Source: Gonocerus acuteangulatus (taxonomy: Eukaryota > Arthropoda > Insecta > Hemiptera > Coreidae). Taken from it: 64,000 nt of DNA. The position numbers and the translations under genes were made by a program. The stretch lies in contig OX328124.1 in NCBI GenBank assembly GCA_946811695.1, positions 63,483,860 to 63,547,859 of the forward strand, given 5' to 3'. Shown here one piece after another: positions 1 through 13,364 of the stretch. The stretch's first letter is position 1; every line of letters begins with the position of its first letter. The notes below the pieces were generated by a model that worked only from the letters and a program-made list of their open reading frames with translations, searched no databases and was not told the DNA's origin.

Positions 1-347
1 TCTACGGACTGAAGCAAAGCGGTAGATGTTGGAATAACAAGATCAAGAGAGTATTGTTAGACCTGGGACTTACGCAGTCTAATGCTGATCCTTGTATGTA
101 TTATTTGAAAGGTAGTTCTAAGATCATAATAATAGCTGTATATGTTGATGACCTCATAATTTTCTCCAACGATGAGAAACAGAAAATGAAAATTAAGGCA
201 CAAATTAATAAAAACTTTGAAATGAAAGATCTTGGAAAAGCCAGACAATTCCTAGGAATGGAATTAACAAGAGATGAAGAAACTGGTAAAATTTGTATTT
301 CACAGAAGAATTACGCATATATGTACATACAACAATTGAAACACTAA
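1..347 (+). pseudogene. Copia-type pol fragment, C-terminal half of reverse transcriptase
   Basis: An open frame enters from the left edge and stops at 345-347. It reads YGLKQS at the start, then the RT catalytic box YVDDL (about base 145), then KDLGKARQFLGMEL, all typical of Ty1/Copia reverse transcriptase. The frame ends after YIQQLKH. In intact elements about 40 more residues lead to the (S/T)YLAQVSRPDI block; here that block resumes only at 821. The fragment is therefore the left half of a broken element whose right half is at 821-1465. Upstream gag, protease and integrase lie outside the window. Not functional as it stands. Confidence 0.85.
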
Positions 348-583
348 AGAAAAACGTTTTTACTTTTTTTTTAGATGAGAAGTTTATTTTCTTTCCAATA
401 ATGATGTCAAATACACAAATTAAAGTTTGCTAGAAATTTTATATTTTTATTAAAACAAATTAAATTGAGATGTTCATAATTTTATCAACTCCGATAAAAC
501 ATAATAAAGAATAAAAAGTCTTCTGACTATAATTGATTCATTAAAAATGTGAGTTATGACCAATTTTTTATTTTTAACAATTC

Positions 584-659
<76 letters not shown>

Positions 660-744
660 TTTTTTATTTATTCAATCTTGATTCAATTGAATATCTTTCT
701 AATACTCTCTGGGGCATATCTACACATCTTTTCACAAATGTTCC
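348..744. other. Filler between the two Copia halves, no gene
   Basis: AT-rich sequence separating the RT fragment from the exon scrap at 745-822. It contains a (TA)n tract at about 588-655. No coding potential beyond the repeat. It may be the 3' flank of SLC17 copy A carried along with the exon scrap, but I see no clear match to the flank of copy B at 42100-42320. Confidence 0.5.
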
Positions 745-822
745 TCAGTTTTCTACAACAATCCCTTGATTCCAGCTTTGTACCTCAGCAGATCCATAAA
801 TGTTAAAAATTGTTTCTCCAAT
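745..822 (-). pseudogene. Truncated last exon of SLC17 transporter copy A
   Basis: On the minus strand this reads IGETIFNIYGSAEVQSWN and then a short tail ending in TGA (745-747). The intact last exon of copy B (42321-42494) reads IGETIFVIYGSGEVQSWN at the same place. Homology stops abruptly at about 820-822, exactly where the Copia frame resumes. The upstream half of the exon (the DNTAQWR block and most of the last membrane helix) and its splice acceptor are missing. It is therefore a broken exon fragment and cannot be spliced in the normal way. Confidence 0.75.
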
Positions 823-1465
823 GACTTATTATTTAGCTCAAGTCTCTCGCCCAGACATCACATATGCCGTAAACTTTTTAAGCAGATTCAACAACAACTA
901 CAGAGAGATACATTGGTCTGCAGTTAAAAGATTGTTGAGATATATAAGAGGTACATTAAACTATAAACTTGAATTCAATAGAAATAGTGCCCTAGGTCCT
1001 GTAGCCTATTGCGATGCTGACTGGGGTAATAAAAATAATGGAAGATTTTCAGTTTCTGGAAGCTGTTTTTTGATCCAAGGATCTGCAATTTCATGGAACA
1101 GCAAGAAGCAAAAGACCATTGCCTTATCAACCTGTGATGCTGAATATATGAGCTTATCTCTAGCAGTTCAAGAAGGGTTATGGTTGAAGAATTTGATTTC
1201 AGAAATTGATCCTGAAGTTTTAAGAAATCCTATTACCATCTACTGTGACAATACCAGTGCCATTGAATTAACTAAAAATGATGTAGTTAATCAACGAACC
1301 AAACATATAGACATCAGACATAATTTTGTGCGTGAGCATGTTTCTAAAGGTGAAGTTATAATTAAGTATGTTCCGAGTGAAGAGATGGTAGCGGACTTCC
1401 TTACCAAACCATTGAATAAATCACAACATCAAAAATGTGTTAAGAATATAGGCTTAATTAATTAA
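821..1465 (+). pseudogene. Copia-type pol fragment, end of RT plus RNase H
   Basis: The frame starts MTYYLAQVSRPDITYAVN, the conserved end of Copia RT. It runs through the RNase H domain: CDADWG (first Asp), KKQKTIALSTCDAEYMSL (Glu region), YCDNTSAIELTKN (Asp), and KHIDIRHNFVRE near the C-terminus. It ends ADFLTKPL, the usual Copia C-terminus, then a stop at 1463-1465. A purine-rich tract and an LTR follow directly. It is intact in frame but cut off from the rest of pol by the insertion at 345-822. Confidence 0.85.
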
Positions 1466-1502
1466 CCTATAATGTTTGTAATAAATTAGATTTATGGGAG
1501 GG

Positions 1503-1714
1503 TGTTAGATATATAAATCATATTTATGTTTTTATGTAATTATTTAATATCTAATAGATTTAGATGTATTTGATATAGATGGCACGCAGAAGTCAGCCTA
1601 TGAGTTGTATGTTCAAGATGGCCGATGTATATCTCTCCCAGCTAAATGCGTTGTTATAATATAGACTTATTCTCAAGATTGATTGTGTCAATTTAACCCA
1701 TTAACTTCCCAACA
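1503..1714 (+). repeat. 3' LTR of the Copia element
   Basis: The sequence begins TGTTAGATATA directly after the purine tract GGGAGGG and ends TTCCCAACA, giving the TG...CA ends expected of an LTR, about 212 bp. It lies 38 bases after the pol stop. The 5' LTR is outside the window, so the LTR pair cannot be compared for age. Confidence 0.7.
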
Positions 1715-2188
1715 ACTTCATCATGAAAGCACTGCCCACTACTGTTTACAAAAATACCCGAATTTCTATAAACTAGGCTTATAACCTGTTAAAGTATAAA
1801 AAATGTGCAGATAAAACTGCAGAATTCTTGATACTTATTATAACATATAATAAACTTCATGACGCATAGCACCAGTAGACACCAAGCCAAGCCCAGAATC
1901 AAGGGGAAGTACAACACAAATCTTGAACAAATTTTGAGCAATTATATGATCAATACATTATCAAGAAAAATAACCTTCAGCAACCTAATAAACTGGAAGA
2001 AATGAAGAAAATTATCTATTGCAACCGCAGCAATTACTCTAAGAAAATAATCCAGTAAAACGTTAATACAGAAATGTTTTGAAATGAAAAGTTCTTGCTT
2101 TTTTTTAAACAAATGTTGATCTTTGAGGCAATACTAGCTCATTCTGTCTGTCGAGGCTAGGCAAAACTTGTTTTATGATAAATAGTTT
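1715..2188. other. No gene recognised
   Basis: AT-rich sequence between the Copia LTR and the 5S rRNA fragment. No long frame, repeat or splice-site pattern that I can support. The missing 5' half of the copy A last exon is not here. Confidence 0.5.
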
Positions 2189-2275
2189 CCCATTCAGGTA
2201 CTAACCATGCCCGATGTTGCTTAACTTCGGTGATCAACAGGAACCGGTGCACTCAACATGGCTATGGCCGTTGGC
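2189..2275 (-). pseudogene. 5S rRNA pseudogene, 5' 87 nt
   Basis: The minus strand starts GCCAACGGCCATA and continues through ACCGGTTC, ATCACCGAAGTTAAGCAAC and GGTTAGTACCTGAATGGG. This matches the first two thirds of arthropod 5S rRNA, including the A-box and C-box region of the internal promoter. The last roughly 30 nt (GTGACCGCC...) are absent and sequence changes abruptly at 2188. It is a truncated retro- or DNA-copied 5S fragment, lying 42 bp from exon 9 of SLC17 copy A. Confidence 0.75.
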
Positions 2276-2317
2276 TCATTTAATTATTAAATATATTTTC
2301 AGAAATTGTATACCTAC

Positions 2318-2559
2318 TTCCTGTGTGACTATAAAACCAGCTACTGTAGGGCCAAAAATAGAGCAGAAATTGGCAGCGCAGTTAGTTATACCCATTAAAG
2401 TTCCAGCAAAATTTGGTGATAGGTCAAGATGGTTAAGATAATAGCCCATATATGTGGCAGAGATGAGTCCTACTGCTATAGTCAAAAGTATAATTGCTCC
2501 TGTTGGACCAGTATTCAGGAATGAAAGAAGTGTAAGAGCCACTGCTCCTCCATATAATC
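2318..2559 (-). CDS. SLC17 copy A exon 9 (helices 10-11 region)
   Basis: Acceptor TTTTTTTCAG before 2559 and donor GAA|GTAGGT after 2318, a weaker donor than the GTAAGT of copy B. 242 bp, entry phase 1, exit phase 0. Encodes [14 protein letters not shown] through [18 protein letters not shown] to AGFIVTQE. If not spliced, the frame adds 14 residues and stops at 2276-2278. Confidence 0.85.
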
Positions 2560-3032
2560 CTGAAAAAAAAAAATTTATGTATATAAGATAATATTTATGT
2601 ATATTTTATGATTACATAAAATAATATTTATGTATATAATATTTATGTATATAATGAAGAAGTGACACCGATACACATCATCCGTGACTGTGAACGGCTA
2701 GATCGCATACGTTTTAGGTACTTTGGTGATACAAAGGATACCAATCTTGAACCAAGTGAAATATCCATTAGGTGGCTTCTGGGTTACTGGAAGGTAGTAC
2801 TCCGAGGAGAGACAACGACAGGTAGCACAATAGCTGCGGTGTGCTCCCACTGAGGAGAACAACCCGGAAAGTATTGTATGTATATAAATATAAACCTGAA
2901 CAGGAAACATAATAGAAACTGTGAGAGTGTAAGTAGCTCAATAATTTAACACTTGTAACAATCTTCTTAGGAGCTGAGTTTTTTACTTTGCTTCTTCCTT
3001 TCAGGAGAGGTATGAAGTGCAAGAACCGTCAA

Positions 3033-3103
<71 letters not shown>

Positions 3104-6100
3104 TCGCATCTGCATCTAGGCCATTAGAGCAGAGCTATCTATAAGTTGTCAGTCTTCCTAAGCATCCATGGTGGAGCAGGGAATTATTTCAATGAAAGGA
3201 AGGGAACCCGATTTTACTGATCATAAAGGATTAAACTGGACATTCAAAGAAACGTTTAGGAAAATTATTTAATCTACGTTTGTGATAGACAAAGTAAATA
3301 CTTTTATTAAACCCTTGCACATTTTTAATTCACCTGATTTAAAAAAATCTTAATTGTATTCAAGAAAACCACGATGTCCTGAAACAGCAGCCAGGATTAT
3401 GATAGTCAGTATAATAGTTGGGACTTCTTAAAAAAAATGAAGTATAAAATCTTACCTATACTGTTCCAAAACTTTCTTGACATTCCAGGGGAGAATACTT
3501 TTTTCCTGATCAGGTGGTCTGCAATGGCCGATAACACAAATGAACTCACCCACATGGCAAAATAAGGCAAAGCAGATAGAAATCCATTCTGTGAGAGTGG
3601 ACAAGAAATAAAATAATGTTATAATTTGATAGTGGTTGCTTGTGTTTATTGCATAAAATATTTAGCAACACTCTCTAAAAGATCTATTCTTAGAAATATA
3701 TCTAGTAATTAAACAATCAGAGAAATTTTAGAAATAGAAAATCTAATATTAGGCTTCATAGTATAAAGTATTAATTCAAATCTGCATTTACAGTCTCTAA
3801 CTTGTATCAATGCATTTCAACTAAGCTGATTCCTATTTTAGGTAAGTAGGTTTTGCTTAATCTAGTTTATTTTATTGTTAGGAAAATTCAGAATACCCTA
3901 TTAAGGTACATTATTTATTTTCTTGATTACTCCATTGTCTACAGTTTAAAATAAAATCATTTAAATTAATTCAGAAACTTGTATATCTATTAAGAACTTG
4001 AACATCTAAGCTTTTCTAAAGTGTAATCAATATGAAGTCTGCGGCACTAATAGTCAAATAGTTGATGCGCCGTTCTTTACTATCACTGCTAGAACTTAGA
4101 AGGGATTAACTCGATATAATTGGTGTACTGTGTACTGGAGGATCAATGGACAGGAAAGGAAAAGAAATCTCTCTTTAAATGCAAAAAAATATCATTATAC
4201 TCATAATGAGTTCAAATGTTTATGTGAAATTGTAAAACTTAGCCATATCTCCATATCAAATATTTTTAATCGGTGTTTTATAACCAAGTCTTAAGTAGCA
4301 AAACATTGCATCAAAATACCAAAGATTCTCACTGCAAGTTATGAAAACAGCTTTAAGAAAAGCATGTGCAAACCAAAGGTTGATTGCACCAAACTAACGA
4401 TAGAAATCTCAAGCTCATCATATGGGACTCAGGTAAGTAGTAGTAGAGTAAGAAATGTCCTCAGGAAAAATTGATTACATTGTCAAACTGCAGTGAAGAA
4501 ATTCTTTGTTAGTAAAGTTAACAAAAATAAAAGACTATGTTATGCAAAATAAAATGTTAACCATCCTGCTGAATTCTGGCAGCAGATTATACTCAATCAT
4601 GACAGCAAAAAAGAACTTTCTAGTCAAAGAGGTTGACAGAATAAGTGGAGGAGAGCGAATGAAGAACTCAATTCTAAGGACTTGGTGTCCTACAGTTAAA
4701 TACGGGTAAGGGTCTGGGGCTGTATGATGGCAAGAGGAGTAAGGAAAACAAAAGTCATTGAGGGGATCATGGACCAAAATAAGTTTATACATATTCTCAA
4801 AGAGTGCCTTTCAAGCAGTCTACAGTTTTTCCCAGGACAATGATCAAAATCAAAAAGCGTGGAAATCAATGTGATTGCTTTATATTACCCCAAAATGGAT
4901 TGGATCTCCACAAAGTACAAACCTGAACCCAATGGAAAAATTAAGAGCAAAACAAATATCAAACATAAATGAATTAAAAAGTATGATTCAAGAATAATGG
5001 TATGCCATTTCTGCTACGACTTAATATAATTTAGTGGCCAAGAAGGTTTTTATCCATTATAAAACATAAAAGATGCTGTACCAAATATTACTTTATCATT
5101 TGTTTGAAAAAAATAATATAATAATCATGAAATGTAAGACGTTAAAAAAACCTGTGAGTTTTCCAATACTTTTAGGCATAGAATATTGCATTTAATTGTT
5201 AATAATTTAAATAAATGATTTAATTCATATAGTTGATTTTCAATGGAAATTTAAAATATCATTTATTTATTATTTTATATTCATTTATCTACTGATGCCT
5301 TCTATTTAACTAAAGCAACCTTATTTTACTCACAATTGTTGGAAAAGTAAAATATTTCCAATACTTTTTACACTAGCTGTCTAACTTCCTAATTGAGCTC
5401 TAAATTTAATATTTAATATACTGCTTGATCACTTCAAAGTGTCATTGATTTTACTTTTATCCCCCCCTTATCAAATTATCTTCAGAATTTTGTTCTAGCA
5501 AACAAAAAATGTTTTGACCACTACAAAAAGATATTTCTATAATTAAATTTATAATTTATTTTTCCGTTGATATTAATTTACATTTTTGATCTCAAAGCGT
5601 AAAACTCCACTGATGAATGTTGGCAAGAGTGTTAGAAGAGTCCAAAATCCCCAGTTCAAAGCCATATGAACCAATGTGAGAGCCCAAAGAGGGACTGAGC
5701 AAGCCATTTCCATCCAAGGTGTTTTCAGTTTCTGAAAGCATATTTGTCATTTAATAATTAGAATTTTTGTTATTTCATATTACATTAGGATATATATTAG
5801 ATTATTATGTACAATTTAAAAATAATAATATACTTCCAATATAAAAACTGAAGAAAGAGCACAATGTGAACTTGTACAGGTAGGTGTTATTACAAATGGA
5901 TATTTCTAAAAACATTTTACTTTATTTAAATTAAATTATTATTAATTTGTACTACACATTCAAAAATTTGAAGGGGGGAAATGATAAAAAAATATAGAAT
6001 TGAGATTAGAGCAATTTATGAAAACCATGTCCTTCCCAAGTTTTTGAATTCATTAAAATCTATTAGGTATATTTCAATTCTAGTAATAAAGAACCTCTAT

Positions 6101-7447
6101 GAATTTATGTTTTTACTGAGCTCTACAACACAAAGGCGATTTTCTCAAACAATATTAGAAAAAATTAAGTATAAAAATAATATTAAATAAATAAGTTCTT
6201 ATTTATTTAAAATATTGGTATAAATAAAACCAAAACATATTTATTTTTTTCCTGTGAGGATTTGTATAGAGCGTAAACACAGGACAAAATAAAATATGTA
6301 CTTAAAAAAATAATGCTGATACAAAGGAGCGAAACCTTCTCTACATTTTGTCACTACTATAAAATACTGAGATGGGTGTGACTATCGAATATTAGACAGT
6401 CAATTGCTCAGAAAGTTTAGATTTTCACAAAAATTAAATACTAAGTTTTATTCTAAAAGAAAACTACTTTCTTATTTTTTTATGAAGCACCTCAGTTTTC
6501 AAATTAAAGAAGGCATGATAATTTTGCAATGGTGAGATTATTCCATATTAGTGTTCATGTTGGTACGCTCACACTGAATGTAAGTAATTTGATTATTTCC
6601 AAAGCAATTTGAGATACGTTATACATAAATAAATTGAAAAAAATTTAGGTAAACTTTCATGAATAAATATCCCAACATTATCATGCTAACCCATTGAATT
6701 AGTGATAGGTATCTCATTTATATGTACCTTAAGCTAATGAATTTAAAACTGTAAGGCTTGGGTATACCCAACAACCTAACTTTTCGACACTATCTTACAG
6801 GATAGTGTCGAAAAGTTAGGCTGAAGCTATTTACTTAAACCAAATGTGTTGATTTATGAAGAAAGAAGTTGACTAATTTGTTTAGTTCTATTTAACCTGA
6901 AGCCTATCCAATTGAACACTGAGACATAGGTACAATATTTTGACATTATCTCCAAAATAAGTTATATTTAAACAAGTGATGTGGCACTGCAGCCTTCCTT
7001 TGTCAATTATTCCAGGGGGATAGGACATGATTATTTTATTAATGAAATTTAAAATTTTACAAATATCAAAATATTTAAAAAGGTGGAGGTGGTATCTATC
7101 TTCAAGTGATAAATTACTTTAATAAATAAAATTGACTCGTAACCTTTCTGAAATCATCAGTTTCTTACGAATAATTATTAGCTTGATATTGCTTATTATG
7201 CAGTGTGACTTGTGGTTTAAGGTGTTTATATAATAATACATACAACAGATGAATCAGCAGTACTAATAAGGCTGTTTTCGATAAATGATCTTTCTTCCTT
7301 TGAAATAGTTTTGTGCTTCTCTGGACTGTCAGCTACAAAATATAAAGACACAACTCCCCAAATAATAGCAAGTCCTCCTGTAAATCAAGAAACAAGAAAG
7401 TTGCTTATGTATATATAATCATGTGTACATATATGTGTATGTGTATA

Positions 7448-7494
<47 letters not shown>

Positions 7495-7501
7495 GTATAT
7501 A

Positions 7502-7562
<61 letters not shown>

Positions 7563-10500
7563 ATGGAACAGCATTTTTCTCCAGCGGTGGTACTCCTCCT
7601 CACTTCTTCCTGGAATATTTCAATGGGCTTATCTCCATCTTTGTGGGCCAGGGCATTGTTGTTTCTTCCTCGGCGGACGCCAAGGGAACCACCGAGGAAG
7701 AAACAACAATGACCTGGCCCACAAAGATGGAGATGAATCCATCGAAATATTCCAGGAAGAAGTGAGGAGGAATACCACCACTGGAGAAAAATGCTGTTCC
7801 ATCAAAAAAATATGATCCCAGCAACGAAAAACAAACATTATATATATATATATATATATACATTATACATTATATATATATATATATATACACTATATAT
7901 ATTTATACATATTTTTTAAATTTATTTACATTAATAAGTAGGGTGGAAAATCTTACCAGAGATGTAGAAAATATATGGCCAACCTGCAGATTCTGCAAGA
8001 ATTCCTCCTCCTGCTAGCATGATAATAGTACCAAATTGAGCCCCTGAAATTTAAAATATTATAAGTTTTATACACTTTATACTCTCTCTCCCAGACATGT
8101 ATGAACAGTATTTTGTCAGCTTAGTGGTCATGTAAGGTGCTTATTTGAACTTATCCTACCACTGCAATATAAATTTACATTAGACTTATGCCTCTATCAG
8201 TTACCATCGGAACAGGTAGTAAGATTAGCACTATGAGAACTCAAACCCTCAACATTACGAAGGAGATAAAGGGATACCTCAGTATCACTATTTCTCGCCC
8301 AATGAGACGCTTTGAATACATGTCTTTGACAGATTATTAAGGGAGCCATACCAATCGTTCAAACCTGAAAGAAGGGAAGAAGAAATTTCTGAGAGTCAAT
8401 GGCATAAAGGAACGACCTGTCATAAAATTGTATATATAAGAAATTAATTTTTATATTTTATAGTGACCCAATCTTCTTCAAGCCAATATTTTTCAGGCGG
8501 AAGGTCAATAAAAGAGAATTAACACAATCAATTCATTTATTTGTTCTTGCTCTATATGTTTCACACCTCTGGTTGCTGATCCACGCTATGAGTAGGTAAT
8601 AGTAACCTCATATTGGGCGTGGCCATTGTACAGGAAGGTTCACTTTAATACAATTAGGCTGTAAGTTTTAGTTTATTGAGTTTTTTGAATTGACTGTGCT
8701 AATTCGTTTTTATTGACCTTCCGCCTGAAAAATATTGGATTGAAATTAATTTTGAGTGTTTCAGTTGACAAAGGAAAATATGGTTCCAATACACAAATCT
8801 CCTAACTCTAAACTGTTTTACAGTAGTCCATGGAAACCAAAAGAAAGGATTGAAGGTTAAATAATTTATGTAAATACTGCATGGGCGTATATAGAAAATA
8901 ATTTCGGAGGGGGCTTGGAAAATTTCAGGGGGAGGGCTGAGACCATTTCCGATGTATGGAATACTAACAGTTTAGATCTTGGAAGAGTTTTAGCCAACTT
9001 AAACGCAATTTCACCCAAAATAGAATATTTTTTATGAACTAAATGATTTGATTTAATTTATTTTTAAGGGTTTTATGAAATTTTTGCAGATAAATTTAAA
9101 ATTTCGGGGGGGGGGCTGCAGGCCCCCCTTATATACGCCCATGAAATACTGACGGCAGTAAATCTGTACTGAAGGCACTAGATTTCTATAACTTCTCTAA
9201 ATAAGCCCGGAACTGTCATAATACTGTTCATGACCCAGGATAATAAAATGAGATTAAACTTGCCCTAAGAATTTTTGTGAAATATCTAAAAGCTTTTCAT
9301 GAAAATAAATAAATTCCTTGAATCAATCAGAGATCACTCATAAATGGCATGCTAGGCAGATTATGAGGCAGGCAAAGCTAGTCAGTTTGTTGAAGAAAAA
9401 GCAAAATACTACCTCCAATTGGCAAGGTGTGGCCCTAGAAGGATAGTGGTACAAAAGCAGAGATCACCTCAGTGCTAGCTCTTTGGTGGACTCACCAGTC
9501 AGTGCTTTTCTGAAGAATATAAAACTATTCAGCATGTGAATGGGAGGTACCAGCCTTTAGAAGACTTAGACACTTCCGAAGGACCAAGGAAAGACCTGAG
9601 GCTACTCCTGAAGTGCAAGGGACTGCATGTTTGAAAGGAGTAAAATAAGAGCCTCAATGCTAAAGGCAGCTGAAAATAGTATTTTTTATTGTAGCCTCAT
9701 GTTTGATGCTCACTTTGTTAATACAGGTTGAGTTTTTTTAATAAACATAATAAAAAGAATTCTTAGTTATTAGTTTTAAATTAAATATAAACATATTGCC
9801 CGGTGGCCATGAGTGTTAAGGAGTGAGCACATAACACTCTGTGCCAAGGGTCGTGGGTTCGATTCCCACTATGGGGTGGTGGCTTTTCTTTAGAAAAAAG
9901 AAAATGTATCAGCCCTATCCTGGCTAGAAAAGGGTGGTAACCTATTGATAACCCATCCTAAAATTCTTCGTAAATAATAATGGATGTTAAAATTTAAATA
10001 AATAAACATATTGCATTTATGTTTATGCACATATGCAAGAAAGGTTGAATTATAAGCCTAATGAACTTCATTAATTTACTTAGAAATACAGTATATTAAA
10101 AACTTTAGTTATTTATTTATGGATAACAATAACAAAATTGTATTAGTAATTCTGAAAGCTAACCTCCAAATATGAAAGCATAAAGTCTTCCTCTTTCTTC
10201 AGGTACAGCCCATTTTGACATGAGTGTGCTGCAACTAGGATAAAGAAATCCCTGTGTAATTTTAAAAACATTAATTGTTTTCCTCGTTTAAAACTTTAAA
10301 CAAAGCAAAAATTACTAATTAAAATAATAATAATGGCTGAGAACCTACATAGTGGTAAAAACTAAATTGTGTTTACGGGATTACTTCCTTAGTGCTTTTG
10401 GCTTCAGAATTCATTTATCAAAGCCGAGCTTATTAAGCAAATAGCTTAGCTTATTGTTGAGTTTTATGTGTTCTACTTCCAGTTCATATTTTGAATCTGT

Positions 10501-13305
10501 ATTTGTATTTTTATAATTGTATATATTTCTTTAAATTGTGGTTGTAATTTTTATTGTGTTTGTATGGCTGGGTATTTTGACAAATTCATTCATATATTGA
10601 AGCCTTTGAACTCTGATGATGGTCTGTTTAGTCGAAAGAGATGCATTAATGAGGGAAATTAAAAATACCTTTAATTTAGTATAAATTAACATTATTAGCT
10701 GAATTATTTGTAGTTTCGCATAAGTTTATGAAAATGAGTTACCTTAAATCATTTTTTCAGCAAATATAAGTTCACTGATATTTTAAATGGATATATAGTT
10801 CATAATTACAGATGTTGGAAGAGGCCAGTGACAGATGGATACTGGTATTGAAGCAGGCTGTATTTGTTCCTTCATCTTGTACATATCATAAATTTTGTAC
10901 ATAATGGTGTGGGAAGGAATTCTTTTATTACCGATAGATGAAAAAAACAAAAAAACATAGACTATATATTCATAAATTCTATTCTTTGCTGCTGACTATT
11001 TGAAATGCTAAGAAAGTAGATTGTAACAAATTTTGTATACAACAAAAAAATTTTTCTTTTGTTATTTTTTGTTGACAAACTGGTACAAACTTATTGGTTG
11101 AATAAAAATGAATTTATGGCCAATTCATTTGTTTCTATTTATCTGGTGTTCTTCAGTGATTGATAAATCTCCCTTATTCTTTCATTTCTGTCTCAGTGTC
11201 ATACTGTCTCAAAAGGTATCACAGGAATTTCTACGAAACTCAGTATTCAACCATTTTTTAAAATGTCTCAAATAGAAAATATGAAGACATTTGTTTGACA
11301 ATGGTACTTTGATGGACCTTTTTTTTAGTTCCAAAAACATCCAATGAAATATGACAACCCAAGCTAGTCCTGAATACCGTCCAAATTAGAGGTGAGATAA
11401 GTATCTCCATTCCAGTACTCTAACTATTATGGCACTGCATTGCCCATTACAAGGTTCAGTATTTTGAGATTAACAAATTTGCTTTAGAATCCCTCAGAAG
11501 TAAATTAAATATAATATTAAGGACACTACGAAGACGGTGTAAAAATGTATATTATTGGGATGATCTTAAAAAAATAACCAACTTAGCGAGATATAAAACT
11601 CTTGTTTAAAGGTATAAATCATCATTTAAATTCTTCATGTATTAACTTATTATTAGAGTTTTTTGTTTGTTTTGTTTTTTCTCACTTTAATAAGAATCGG
11701 CGCTAATAGCCCAGATGTCGTTGCGCCGTAAAAAAAATATAAATACATTTAATAAGAATATATTATGAGTTACCTGTCCAAGTCCTTGAATGACCCTTAT
11801 GAAGCAGGCAGGTAGAAATCCTCCATAGATTGCTACAACTGGAAGAAGAAGTGTAGACATTCCGTTTATAATCATTGTGATACCTAGAGGTTTTGATGCT
11901 CCAATCCTAGCAGAAAGTAGACCTGCTGGAACTTGAGTTATTACATAGCCCCAGAAAAAGCTACCGAGGATTGTGCCTCTCTCAGCTGTAGTCCAGTCCA
12001 CATTCTAAAATTAAATCCTGCAATAAAGCTTCTATCTACTTAAAACATACTGTGTCATTCTGGATCATAAAGTAATAATTGGATAACCATTATGTCAGCC
12101 ATCATTTTTAAATTAAAGTTCTACCTCCTCTATCTTTGTGGTGTGACAAAGATATAACTTATTTCTGGATTTTTTTGAGAATTATGTATATTCAAGATAT
12201 ATCGTTGATACAAATGCAAAGTAACGAATTTTCACTTTCAAGAAGGAAAATACTTTTATTTATTACTTTGCTTTTGGGCAGTCAAATGGTAGGCTAATTC
12301 GACCTTTTGACAGTGGTAACATCCTCCTTTCACTGTGTGAACTTAGATTCGATAGTTTGCCATCCATCAGTCCAACAGCAATCAGAAAAGATTTAAAATG
12401 AAAAATGTGTTTTTTCACATTCGATACTTTGCATTTGTATCGACGATATGTTTCATCTTCATGCAAGAGATATAAGCAATCCTACTTGAACGTCCCAGAT
12501 TTGAGCTACACTCTGGATATATTATGAGTAAAATTGCAGCTAGCTCAGAGTATCTGAGATGAGACATATTGTCTTGAGAGACCTCAAACTAATTGAAAAA
12601 ATATTCATGGAAAGACTTGAATTTGCAAAACTCTTCTTGAAGAAATTAAGCTAACCCTCTCTCAATAACAACCCCAAAACTATTTCTACATCTTATTATT
12701 TAATTTTAATTAAATAATCATGGACTTATTTTAAATAATAGGAAGAATTTTCGTTCTTGAAGAGGCGTCTAGGCTGAATTTGGGCAAGTACACCTTTTGA
12801 AATCCATGGAATGACTTGAAGAACAAATAAGGTGAGCAGCGTTTTTTTCTTCTTCTTTCTCTTATTATTAATATATAAAACTCCCGAAAAGCTTATTCAA
12901 ACACATCCCTTCAAAAAATAGTCCCTTGGCATGTGAGATCTCTCATTGCATTTCCGCAATTGGGTATGTTTGTACGTAATCGTGCGACCACGTAAAATCA
13001 AAAGTCGTATAGTCCATGGGCGTACATTTTAAACGTTCAATTGGGATAAACGATAAAACACATTCTTGAGGTATTTATATAGCCATTATATTCTTCTTTA
13101 TTACACTTTCAATAAATACACTTTATACTACTAAACACGTTTTAGCGCGGTTCCTCCCTCCCCCATAGGGAGGAACCCCGCTTATAAGGTTGATACAATG
13201 AAACAATCCGGAAGTGCCGACAAGAAAATTTCGCGTTTCAGAACCCCCAGAGACCGAAAATAACGGTGGTTCAAATTTGTATATATATATATGCATATAT
13301 TTATA

Positions 13306-13364
<59 letters not shown>

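Noticed and set aside
2189..2275. A working 5S rRNA gene
   Set aside because: The last roughly 30 nt are missing and several positions differ.
7421..7863. Frames of 69 to 114 codons across the fold-back on both strands
   Set aside because: A palindrome gives mirrored frames; most of the rest is TA repeat, and no family was recognised.
10605..10650. Intact hammerhead ribozyme at CTGATGATGG
   Set aside because: The sequence between the core boxes does not pair as stem II, and flanking stems I and III are not evident.
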